A stretch of 5,750 nt of DNA from Bacillota bacterium (GCA_012797095.1 JAAZPS010000020.1:1-5750); one strand, 5' to 3'; counted from the stretch's first letter, positions 1 to 5,599 are shown. Program-made: numbers and translations. Notes: generated by a model from the letters alone, not told the origin.

Positions 1-2
1 AG

Positions 3-377
3 CTTTTGGAGCTGTCAACCGATCTGGCGGAATTGAGCGATCTGCGCAAAAAGATCTATGCAAGGCTGGACAACGGCAGGCAAAAGGACCTTTTTTTAAC
101 CTGTCTCCACGAGCTGGTCTCCAATGCGATGGAGCACGGCAACCGGATGGAGCGGGGGAAACCCGTATCGGTAGAATTCGTGATCACGGATTGCTTTTAC
201 CTGGCCAGTGTCAAGGATCGTGGCGAGGGGTTCGACTGGCGGGAGCATGCCGAAAGGCCGCTGGAACTTGAGGGGATCTCGGAACGGGGCCGGGGGATTG
301 CCCTGGTCAGGATGTGCAGCGACCGGCTCTTTTACAACGAGAAGGGCAACCGGGCGACATTTATTATCTACCGGTAA
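3..377 (+). CDS. Anti-sigma factor serine kinase, RsbW/SpoIIAB-type HATPase (5' partial)
   Basis: A small GHKL-fold ATPase. In this family the cytoplasmic protein holds a sigma factor inactive and phosphorylates a STAS antagonist on serine. Counting from the TTG at 6, the N-box is HELVSNAMEHGN (residues 35-46), with candidate catalytic base Glu36 and Mg-binding Asn40. The G1 box is DRGEGF (71-76) and the ATP-lid glycines lie in ERGRGIAL (93-100). The frame is open to the left edge. The visible N-terminus (LSTDLAELSDLRKKI) matches the first strand and helix of the family, so probably only a few residues are missing. The TTG at 6 cannot be checked for a ribosome-binding site. The STAS gene begins 17 bases after the stop, so the two are almost certainly co-transcribed. 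The family call is firm. Which sigma factor it controls cannot be told; the short length and kinase-first order do not single out SpoIIAB or RsbW. Confidence 0.9.
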   Translation, partial: LLELSTDLAELSDLRKKIYARLDNGRQKDLFLTCLHELVSNAMEHGNRMERGKPVSVEFVITDCFYLASVKDRGEGFDWREHAERPLELEGISERGRGIALVRMCSDRLFYNEKGNRATFIIYR

Positions 378-380
378 AAA

Positions 381-385
381 GGAGG
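381..385 (+). promoter_or_regulatory. Ribosome-binding site of the STAS gene
   Basis: GGAGG lies 9 bases before the ATG at 395 and just after the kinase stop codon. It fixes the STAS start at 395. An in-frame upstream ATG at 314 lies inside the kinase gene and has no such site. Confidence 0.85.
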
Positions 386-394
386 AGAAAAGCG

Positions 395-694
395 ATGCGC
401 CTGGAATATCAAGGGCAATTCGGGAAAGTGATTCCTTCGGAGAGAATAGATCTGGCCAACGCTCATCAATTCAAGCAGGCCCTGCAGGTGCTTTTCGGAA
501 AGGGCTGCAATTCCATAATCATCGATTGCACCGATCTGGCGATAATCGATAGTGCCGGATTGGGCAGCCTGGTCATGTTTCAGAAAAGGCTGAAGGAGCG
601 GGGGGGCGAACTGAAGTTGATCAACGTTCACCATAGTTACATCAGAAATCTTTTTGATATGATCGAGCTGGATCGGATCATCAAGATCGAGTAA
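395..694 (+). CDS. STAS-domain anti-sigma factor antagonist (SpoIIAA/RsbV-like)
   Basis: A 99-residue single-domain STAS protein, the usual length for SpoIIAA/RsbV. In the family the unphosphorylated form binds the kinase and frees the sigma factor; phosphorylation on a conserved serine abolishes this, and a PP2C-type phosphatase reverses it. The diagnostic segment is IIIDCTDLAIIDSAGLGSLV (residues 41-60). Ser53 in DSAGLG aligns with the phosphorylated Ser58 of Bacillus subtilis SpoIIAA, so the switch residue is intact. The C-terminal part (ELKLINVHHSYIRNLFDMIELDRIIKI) fits the last strand and helix of the fold. The start at ATG 395 is set by GGAGG at 381-385. It follows the kinase by 17 bases, the reverse of the spoIIAA-spoIIAB order. 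No sigma-factor gene follows. Family and role are well supported; the pathway is unknown. Confidence 0.93.
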   Translation: MRLEYQGQFGKVIPSERIDLANAHQFKQALQVLFGKGCNSIIIDCTDLAIIDSAGLGSLVMFQKRLKERGGELKLINVHHSYIRNLFDMIELDRIIKIE

Positions 695-696
695 AC

Positions 697-749
697 TTGA
701 GCAGGAGCTCGCCTTCCCCGGCAGATCCGGGAATTCAGACGGGGCTCAA
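697..749 (+). other. Nested inverted repeat between the STAS and aminopeptidase genes
   Basis: TTGAGC (697-702) is the exact reverse complement of GCTCAA (744-749). Inside it lies a second stem, CCCGG (717-721) with CCGGG (727-731), loop CAGAT, extendable by TT/AA past a one-base bulge. A competing small hairpin, GAGC-AGGA-GCTC, occupies 699-710. No T-run follows, so this is not a factor-independent terminator. It ends 4 bases before the aminopeptidase ribosome-binding site and could affect translation or mRNA processing. That role is inference. Confidence 0.45.
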
Positions 750-753
750 CAAC

Positions 754-761
754 GGAGGGGG
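754..761 (+). promoter_or_regulatory. Ribosome-binding site of the M29 aminopeptidase
   Basis: GGAGGGGG sits 7 bases (from GGAGG) before the ATG at 766 and 10 before the next ATG at 769. It argues for one of these starts over the in-frame TTG at 697, whose extra 23 residues would be Ser/Pro/Gly-rich and unlike the family. Confidence 0.8.
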
Positions 762-765
762 TAGA

Positions 766-1884
766 ATGATGGTCGATCCACGGATAAAAAAACTGGCAAA
801 TAACCTGATCCACTATTCCTGTGCCCTGGAAAAGGGTGAAAAAATTCTCATCGAGGCGATCGGTCTGGAGGTACCCCTGGTAAGGGAGTTGATCCGGGAA
901 ACCTATCGGGCCGGGGCGGTACCGCTGGTGACGATCAAGGATAACGCCGTAAACCGGGCTCTGCTCATGGAATGCACCGTGGAGCAGCTCGAGCTGATGG
1001 CCCGCTGTGAACAGATGAGGATGGAGAGCGTCAACGCCTATATCGGGGTTCGCTCGGGTAGCAATGCTTCCGAGCTCTCCGATGTGCCTGCAGAGAAGAT
1101 GCAGCTGTACATGAAACATCTTTGGGAGAAGGTCCACGGCCGGATCCGGGTACCCCAAACAAAGTGGGTCGTGCTGAGATATCCCCATCCGTCCATGGCC
1201 CAGCTTGCCGGCATGAGCACGGAGGCATTTACCGAGCACTACTTCAACGTTTGCAACCTCGATTATTCGAGGATGTCCCGGGCGATGGATCCGCTGGTCG
1301 AGCTGATGAATGGCACTGACCGGGTGAGGATCGTGGGCCGGGGGACCGACCTGACCTTCTCCATCGCCGGCCTGAAGGCTGTAAAATGCGACGGCAAGTT
1401 GAATATCCCCGACGGAGAGGTCTATACGGCCCCGGTGAGGGACTCGGTTAACGGGGTCATCTCCTACAATACGCCCTCCCAGTACCACGGCTTTACCTTC
1501 AGCGGGATCACTCTTGAATTTGCCGACGGCAGGATCGTCAAAGCACAGGCCAATGATCGGGAAAGGATCAACCAGATCCTCGATTCCGACGAGGGTGCCC
1601 GCTATATCGGCGAATTTGCCCTCGGGGTCAATCCCTATATCACCGCGGCGATCAATGATATCCTTTTTGACGAAAAGATCGCCGGTTCGTTTCACTTCAC
1701 GCCGGGCAGCTGCTACGACGATTGTGACAACGGAAACAGATCAGCCGTCCACTGGGATCTGGTCTGCATCCAGACCCCCGATTACGGCGGCGGTGAGATC
1801 TATTTCGATGATCGACTGGTGAGAAAAGACGGTCTTTTCGTCCTGCCCGAACTGGAGGCGCTGAATCCGGAGAACCTCAAGTAA
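766..1884 (+). CDS. M29-family metallo-aminopeptidase (AmpS/aminopeptidase T-like)
   Basis: A complete 372-residue cytosolic metallopeptidase of MEROPS family M29, whose members (Thermus aminopeptidase T, Staphylococcus AmpS) remove N-terminal residues from peptides using two metal ions. Length is near the family norm of about 370-415. All five expected metal ligands are visible in order: Glu218 in PDGEVYTAP, Glu283 in ARYIGEFALG, His310 in GSFHFTPG, and His329 with Asp331 in SAVHWDL. Other family-like segments are an N-terminal domain opening with DPRIKKLANNLIHYS, YIGVRSGSNASELSDV (92-107), and GRGTDLTFSIAG (191-202). No signal peptide or membrane segment is seen. The start at 766 is chosen from the ribosome-binding site at 754-761; 769 is nearly as good. 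The gene is co-directional with the sigma-switch pair, 71 bases downstream with no terminator between, so read-through is plausible. Its natural peptide substrates are unknown. Confidence 0.93.
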   Translation: MMVDPRIKKLANNLIHYSCALEKGEKILIEAIGLEVPLVRELIRETYRAGAVPLVTIKDNAVNRALLMECTVEQLELMARCEQMRMESVNAYIGVRSGSNASELSDVPAEKMQLYMKHLWEKVHGRIRVPQTKWVVLRYPHPSMAQLAGMSTEAFTEHYFNVCNLDYSRMSRAMDPLVELMNGTDRVRIVGRGTDLTFSIAGLKAVKCDGKLNIPDGEVYTAPVRDSVNGVISYNTPSQYHGFTFSGITLEFADGRIVKAQANDRERINQILDSDEGARYIGEFALGVNPYITAAINDILFDEKIAGSFHFTPGSCYDDCDNGNRSAVHWDLVCIQTPDYGGGEIYFDDRLVRKDGLFVLPELEALNPENLK

Positions 1885-1918
1885 ACCGGGGCCCTGCAAT
1901 CGACATTCAAATTGACCG

Positions 1919-1933
1919 CCGAAGCATCTTCGG
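1919..1933 (+). repeat. Short perfect hairpin after the aminopeptidase
   Basis: CCGAAG-CAT-CTTCGG is a perfect 6-base-pair stem with a 3-base loop, 34 bases beyond the aminopeptidase stop. There is no T-run afterwards, so terminator function is doubtful; it could protect the mRNA 3' end. Confidence 0.4.
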
Positions 1934-1936
1934 GAA

Positions 1937-1984
1937 CCTCCCTCCACACCTGTGCCGATCAGGGATCAGCCAGGGGGAGGGAGG
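1937..1984. repeat. Perfect 9-bp purine/pyrimidine inverted repeat
   Basis: CCTCCCTCC (1937-1945) is exactly complementary to GGAGGGAGG (1976-1984), with 30 bases between. The arms are pure pyrimidine and pure purine, and GGAGGGAGG resembles a ribosome-binding site, though no start codon with an open frame follows. Such low-complexity arms are somewhat more likely by chance than mixed sequence. Confidence 0.35.
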
Positions 1985-2121
1985 CACTGGCAGCGGCAGG
2001 GATAGACCTTTCGTGATCGCGGGGGTGTTACCTCGGTGCCTACCAAACCGGGGGGATGGAATCATCGGCTGGTTTTCCGGCAGAGCAGGGGTAAAGATCT
2101 GATCGTGGAGCGGTCATCCCG

Positions 2122-2145
2122 GCGTTTCGGGTTTTTCCGGAACGC
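2122..2145 (-). repeat. Stable hairpin downstream of the ABC permease
   Basis: GCGTTTCGG (2122-2130) pairs with CCGGAACGC (2137-2145) over nine positions, one of them a G-T wobble, around a 6-base loop. It lies about 33 bases past the permease stop on the minus strand. No T-tract follows on that strand, so it is best described as a candidate 3'-end stem-loop rather than a proven terminator. Confidence 0.4.
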
Positions 2146-2178
2146 TGAAACCTGATCCTGGCGTTCAAGTATTTCCGT

Positions 2179-4038
2179 CTAGCGCAATCTTTTTTTTGCC
2201 GCAGTGAGGATCTCCACCTGAAAACCTTTCCTGCTCTGGCGCACCGTTGCTGCAATGAAGCCGAAGAAGAAAGCCGACCAGATTGCTCCGGCCGCGGCAG
2301 CTCCGGTGATTATCCGCCAGGGCGGTGCCCAGGTGAAGGGGTGGATCAGCCGGGAAAGCAGGTAGAGCAGCACCCCCGAAAAACTCCAGTTGAATTCAAC
2401 CGAAGGCAACAGCTGCAGCGCGCCGGTCAGCTCCGCCGGAGCAAAAATGTAGAGCAGACCCACAGAGAGCAGCACGATCAGAACCAGATTGAGCAGGAAC
2501 ATCAACCAGGTGGCCCCGGGAGCAAGCCGCTGGCGGGGATTGTCCGGGTGATAGCGACATCTGGTGATCGAGAAATAAAGGCCCACGGCGCTGGCGGCAA
2601 GCGTCAGCAGCAAAGCTCCTGCTGCCATGAGCATGGTCATCTTCGCGGAAAGGTCCGTTGCCAGAGCGGTTCCCAATAGCATCAGCTCCATCAGGATCAG
2701 GGTGGGCATGACTGCGCCGATCAGTTTGCCCCAGGCGACGGGCCAACCGGCCAGGGGAACGCTGTTCAAGATCCACTCGGATTCTCCCTCCCGGCCAAAG
2801 GACTGAGCCGCAATATTGCCGCTGAACATGATCGTGTAGATCGTCAGGATCATGATCAGCGAAGAGCGGGAGGCCGGGCCGGGCAGAAAGATATTCTGGG
2901 CGATGAAGTAACCCATAAGGATCAGGGGGATCAGGTAGCCGAACCATTCACGGGTGTCGCGCTTCAGGTAGAGCAGGTCCTTTCTGGCTACCGCCCACAT
3001 CCCCCGCCAGGGGGCGGCTGTTGCAGCGCCTTCGCCGGTGGCGGCAAGAGGGAGCAGGCGGCCCCCTTCGGACCGGCCAAACTCCACTTTTTCTTTCAGC
3101 TTATGGTGCTTTTTCCGGCCGCCGCCCTGCTCATTGCTCAGGGTGATCCAACCGCGGCGGAAGCCTCGCTCCACCAGCAAGAACGCTGCAGCGAAGATCA
3201 CCGCGCCCAGCGCCAGCAGGAGCGTGCTCCAGCCCAGCGCGGCCAGGTGGTGGCCGGATACGCCATCGGCCAGCGCCCGGGAGCCCCAGCCCCAGGGGAA
3301 GAAGTCCATCACCCGCAGCAGCTCCTGCTGGCCGGCAAGCCAATCGCTCAGGTCAAGCTGCTGATTGCTCTGGATCACCAGATTGGGGACCTGGAACAGC
3401 AGGGCGATCAGCAGCCCGCCGAGCCCCCCGAGTAAACCGACAGCTTCACGGCTGCGGTGCGGCGGGACGATCCGCATCACCAGCAGGTTCAGCAGTTCAG
3501 CCGCGGCGATCCCGGCGGCCCACAAGCCCAGTGTAATCAGAACGGCCCAGAGGTAGTAGAACGGTCCGGCGCCGAGGAGCAGGCCGAAGAAAAGTGCCGG
3601 CAGGAAGGTGAAGAGCAGTACGGTGATAAAATTTCCTCCGGCAATGACCAGTGATTTCACGGCGAAGACCGCCCGGATAGAGACCGGAGCCATGAAAAGC
3701 AGCTCCAGATCCTCCGACATATAGAGAGTGGCGAAGGCGGTGGTAATTCCGAAAAAGAGGGATCCGGCAAAGCCGGCCAGGAAGATCAGCGAGAGGAAAC
3801 CGCCGGCAATTGCCGGCGGCAGCTGGTTCAGGGCTCCGTAGGACAGCTGGGCCAGGTAAACAAACAGCGCTGTCAGGAGCAGCGAGATGGCGGCGATGCT
3901 GATGAGCGTGCTTCGGGGCCAATGGCGGATCTTGTTCCAGGTTACCCGTAGCTGGGCGCCCAGAAGCAGCCGGCAGTCCATGCCGAAAGATCGCGCCGGC
4001 GGCGCTTCGGTCAACGGGAAGGGCAGCTCGATCTTCAC
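2179..4038 (-). CDS. ABC-2 type exporter permease, long fused-type (619 residues)
   Basis: Membrane subunit of an ABC exporter paired with the ATPase just upstream. Hydrophobic stretches suggest about 12 membrane segments: roughly residues 44-68, 76-103, 127-157, 160-190, 198-222, 268-288, 366-386, 391-412, 437-461, 467-490, 509-533 and 574-597. A long polar loop (about 290-365), with the basic run GGGRKKHHKLKEK at 306-318, splits it into two halves. Each half has a similar cytoplasmic motif after its second segment: SEDLELLFMAPVSIRAVFAVK (108-128) and GREGESEWILNSVPLAGWPV (415-434). This suggests an internally duplicated ABC-2 fold, as in long Bacillota permeases of the putative ABC-exporter families. 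The GTG start overlaps the ATPase stop by four bases (GTGA) and has a GGGAGGGAG ribosome-binding site; Met20 is an alternative without one. Substrate unknown. The C-terminus is basic (AAKKRLR). Confidence 0.88.
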   Translation of the reverse strand: MKIELPFPLTEAPPARSFGMDCRLLLGAQLRVTWNKIRHWPRSTLISIAAISLLLTALFVYLAQLSYGALNQLPPAIAGGFLSLIFLAGFAGSLFFGITTAFATLYMSEDLELLFMAPVSIRAVFAVKSLVIAGGNFITVLLFTFLPALFFGLLLGAGPFYYLWAVLITLGLWAAGIAAAELLNLLVMRIVPPHRSREAVGLLGGLGGLLIALLFQVPNLVIQSNQQLDLSDWLAGQQELLRVMDFFPWGWGSRALADGVSGHHLAALGWSTLLLALGAVIFAAAFLLVERGFRRGWITLSNEQGGGRKKHHKLKEKVEFGRSEGGRLLPLAATGEGAATAAPWRGMWAVARKDLLYLKRDTREWFGYLIPLILMGYFIAQNIFLPGPASRSSLIMILTIYTIMFSGNIAAQSFGREGESEWILNSVPLAGWPVAWGKLIGAVMPTLILMELMLLGTALATDLSAKMTMLMAAGALLLTLAASAVGLYFSITRCRYHPDNPRQRLAPGATWLMFLLNLVLIVLLSVGLLYIFAPAELTGALQLLPSVEFNWSFSGVLLYLLSRLIHPFTWAPPWRIITGAAAAGAIWSAFFFGFIAATVRQSRKGFQVEILTAAKKRLR

Positions 4039-4817
4039 TGGTTGGCTCCCTCCCCGAGACTGCGAATCAGCTCGGCATCCTCGGTGCCACCGGTCAACTC
4101 GAGAAAGATATCTTCCAAACTTTCATCTTCATGGCCGCTCTGCTGCCGGAGCTCTTCCGGGCTGCCCTGGGCGATCAGCCTGCCCTCCTGGAGGATGCCC
4201 ACGCGGTGGCACATCCGCTCGGCGATCTCGAGGATATGGGTCGAGACGAAGACCGCTGCCCCCTGGCGGGCCAGCTCCTGTAGAACATTCTTGAGCAGCC
4301 GGGCGCTACGGGGGTCGAGGCCGACCGTGGGTTCATCCATCAGCAGCACCCGGGGCCGGTGGATCAACGCCGCCGCCAGAACCACCTTCTGGCGCATCCC
4401 GTGCGAGTAGCTTTCCAGCAACTCATCGGCCCGTTCGGTCAGCTCGAAGAAAGCGAGCAGCCGGGCTGCCTGCTCCCGGGCGTAATCCGGGGGCATGCGG
4501 TAAAGGTCTGCCATCAGGTCCAGGAATTCGCGGGCGGTCAGCTTGCCGTATATTTTAGGCTGATCGGGCACATAGGCGATCAGCGCTTTGGCCCGGGCCG
4601 GCTCCCTGTTGATATCGTAGCCGCAGATGAAGGCCTCGCCGGAAGTCGGTTCGAGCAGGCCGGTGAGCATCCGGATGGTGGTGGTCTTGCCGGAGCCGTT
4701 CGGTCCGAGAAAACCGTAGATCTCGCCGGCGTTCACCTCCAGATCAAGGTGATCCACTGCAGTAATATTGCCAAACTGCCTGGTCAGGCGGTTGGTCTTG
4801 ATTAAAATCGACTCCAT
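4035..4817 (-). CDS. ABC transporter ATP-binding protein (ABC-2 exporter type)
   Basis: A complete 260-residue nucleotide-binding subunit, peripheral to the inner face of the membrane, powering the permease encoded next to it. Motifs in order: Walker A GPNGSGKTT (38-46); Q-loop region AYVPDQPKIYGKLT (81-94), where the usual glutamine position appears to hold Asp85, common in this exporter class; ABC signature YSHGMRQK (137-144) in place of LSGGQ; Walker B and catalytic glutamate VLLMDEPTVGLDP (157-169, Asp161, Glu162); and the switch histidine His194 in STHILE. The C-terminus ESLEDIFLELTGG (232-244) is typical of ATPases serving ABC-2 permeases. The ATG at 4817 has AAGGAG seven bases upstream (4825-4830). 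The stop overlaps the permease start, indicating translational coupling. All ATP-hydrolysis residues are present. The transported substrate cannot be inferred; drug, peptide or lipid export are all seen in the family. Confidence 0.95.
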   Translation of the reverse strand: MESILIKTNRLTRQFGNITAVDHLDLEVNAGEIYGFLGPNGSGKTTTIRMLTGLLEPTSGEAFICGYDINREPARAKALIAYVPDQPKIYGKLTAREFLDLMADLYRMPPDYAREQAARLLAFFELTERADELLESYSHGMRQKVVLAAALIHRPRVLLMDEPTVGLDPRSARLLKNVLQELARQGAAVFVSTHILEIAERMCHRVGILQEGRLIAQGSPEELRQQSGHEDESLEDIFLELTGGTEDAELIRSLGEGANQ

Positions 4818-4998
4818 AGTCGGGCTCCTTCCGCAAGCAAGTTCCTTTGAGCAACCTGAACTCTTTTCTACATGGAAGGTTCATTTCCTGCTGCCGGATT
4901 TACCGGTTCAAGGCTGGAACTGTCCGCACCGCTGGGATCAAACATACTGATACACCCGTAAAATTGTGATTACAGCGCAATTCAATCCCAACCGTGTT

Positions 4999-5019
4999 TC
5001 CGGATAAAATATATCCGGA
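4999..5019. repeat. Operator-like perfect palindrome upstream of the ABC operon
   Basis: TCCGGATA (4999-5006) and TATCCGGA (5012-5019) are perfect 8-base inverted repeats separated by AAATA. The spacing of half-sites (about 1.3 helical turns centre to centre) and AT-rich centre fit a dimeric regulator site. It overlaps the proposed -10 element of the ABC promoter. The bound protein is unknown and no regulator gene is in the window. Confidence 0.5.
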
Positions 5020-5032
5020 TGATCTTGCTCAA
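5004..5032 (-). promoter_or_regulatory. Possible sigma-A-type promoter of the ABC operon
   Basis: On the minus strand TTGAGC (5032-5027) is followed after 17 bases by TTTTAT (5009-5004). Each hexamer matches the consensus at four of six positions, so the call is weak by itself. Support comes from its position just after the tRNA terminator and the palindrome lying across it. It would start transcription about 180 bases before the ATPase. Confidence 0.3.
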
Positions 5033-5062
5033 AAGTCCAGAAGATAATTTTCGCGCTATCTC

Positions 5063-5100
5063 CATAAAACAATACAAGGCTTTCGAAAAAGCCTTGTATT
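5063..5100 (-). terminator. Rho-independent terminator of tRNA-Val
   Basis: On the minus strand a perfect 14-base-pair stem (arms 5100-5087 and 5082-5069) closes a TTCG tetraloop and is followed at once by TTTTAT (5068-5063). It starts 13 bases after the tRNA CCA end. The plus strand lacks a comparable T-run on the other side, so it works for the minus-strand tRNA transcript and separates it from the ABC operon. Confidence 0.9.
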
Positions 5101-5113
5101 GAAAGGAATGTTT

Positions 5114-5188
5114 TGGTGCGCCCGGCAGGTATCGAACCTGCGACCTCCTGCGCGTCAAGCAGGCGCTCTCCCCCTGAGCTACAGGCGC
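5114..5188 (-). tRNA. tRNA-Val (anticodon GAC)
   Basis: A full 75-base cloverleaf including encoded CCA (5116-5114). The acceptor stem GCGCCTG pairs with CGGGCGC with one G-T wobble, followed by discriminator A. D arm GCTC-AGGGGGA-GAGC. Anticodon arm CCTGC-TTGACGC-GCAGG puts GAC at 34-36 (plus-strand 5154-5156), which reads valine codons GUC and GUU. T arm GCAGG-TTCGATA-CCTGC. The variable loop is short (class I). It has its own promoter and terminator and appears to be a single-gene unit. No flanking direct repeat or integrase was seen to suggest use as an integration site. Confidence 0.97.
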
Positions 5189-5221
5189 ACGGATGATAAA
5201 ATGATTGTTTTCTTTCCGTCG

Positions 5222-5236
5222 ACTCTATTATAGAGT
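5222..5236. repeat. Perfect palindrome covering the tRNA promoter -10 box
   Basis: ACTCTAT and ATAGAGT form 7-base perfect arms about a single central T, placing the symmetry centre inside the TATAAT element. It could be a regulator site or simply a consequence of the symmetric TATA core; only the outer ACTC/GAGT bases exceed what the -10 box itself gives. Confidence 0.45.
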
Positions 5237-5255
5237 GTCCTTTTGAAAAAAACAA
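5227..5255 (-). promoter_or_regulatory. Promoter of tRNA-Val
   Basis: On the minus strand TTGTTT (5255-5250) and a perfect TATAAT (5232-5227) are 17 bases apart. Transcription would begin near 5220, leaving a leader of about 30 bases before the mature tRNA 5' end at 5188. The -35 matches only TTG of the consensus, but the perfect -10 and the location directly before a stable-RNA gene make the call good. Confidence 0.75.
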
Positions 5256-5599
5256 GGGTTCGCAAAAACTGATCTGTTTCTTCTGTGATCATGTCACCTT
5301 GTTAATTACTTTGATAAGATATCACCTGCTGTGCACCTGATCGACCAACCAGAATCCACATTTTGAATCGGCCGTTGTCCGGTGATACCTTTCGATCTAG
5401 CGGCCGGTAGAAAACAAAGGTGCCAAAGGTTGCTGATTGTAATCATCCACAATAGATCTTGATGGCCTCGCGCAAAAACCCGGCCCGGGCTCTGCCAGCC
5501 ACAGTCCTTTCTGAAGCGACACGGGTCCTTCGGCTGCAGTAAAAATATTCGGGAAAGGATGTAAACGCAATGATATTATTCGAAAGTAGATGAAAAATA
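5256..5599. other. Intergenic stretch with no supportable gene
   Basis: This 344-base region is AT-richer than the genes to the left. Small symmetric elements occur (TGATA-AGA-TATCA at 5312-5324; a short GC hairpin near 5479-5490 with five T's after it on the minus strand), and AAAAATATT occurs twice (about 5541 and 5593). A TGA-TATTAT string at 5571-5579 could be an extended -10 for a rightward gene, but no matching -35 is evident. A minus-strand open frame across 5397-5693 has no ribosome-binding site and no recognisable family. Confidence 0.5.

Larger units (their letters stand above)
1885..2178. other. Convergent intergenic region without a gene
   Basis: This 294-base gap separates the 3' ends of the aminopeptidase (plus) and the ABC permease (minus). 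I see no convincing coding frame or RNA gene. It contains several potential hairpins (1919-1933, 1937-1984, 2122-2145, and a weaker one at 2045-2075 with AAACCGG against CTGGTTT). None is followed by a clear T-tract in either direction. Transcripts may end here by Rho or by stabilised 3' ends. Confidence 0.6.
4818..5062 (-). other. Leader/intergenic region of the ABC exporter operon
   Basis: About 245 bases between the tRNA terminator and the ATPase start, with no supportable gene. It holds a possible promoter and palindrome near its far end (below), an imperfect inverted repeat AATTGTG/CGCAATT at 4962-4968 and 4976-4982, and a short CCGG-ATTTA-CCGG element at 4894-4906. If transcription starts near 4997, the mRNA has a leader of about 180 bases. 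I recognise no known riboswitch or T-box consensus in it. Confidence 0.5.

Noticed and set aside
697..765. TTG at 697 as the aminopeptidase start
   Set aside because: It adds 23 Ser/Pro/Gly-rich residues unlike the family, has no ribosome-binding site, and a strong site precedes the ATG at 766.
637..1695. Long minus-strand open frame (352 codons) opposite the aminopeptidase
   Set aside because: It is the antisense shadow of the M29 gene, which carries all metal ligands; the shadow protein has no recognisable family and no ribosome-binding site was seen.
2040..2255. Minus-strand open frame of 71 codons in the convergent gap
   Set aside because: It overlaps the end of the permease gene in another frame and its composition looks non-coding.
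4818..4998. Riboswitch or T-box in the long ABC leader
   Set aside because: Only short imperfect inverted repeats are present; no T-box or known riboswitch consensus could be recognised by eye.
5101..5200. Integration site (attachment duplication) at the tRNA 3' end
   Set aside because: No repeated copy of the tRNA 3' segment and no integrase gene is present in the window.
4938..5255. Minus-strand open frame of 105 codons
   Set aside because: It runs straight through the tRNA-Val gene and its terminator, so it is a chance open frame.
5474..5490. Possible minus-strand terminator (CCCG-GGC-CGGG then TTTTT)
   Set aside because: The stem is only four strong pairs (six with weak ones), and no minus-strand gene is supported upstream of it.
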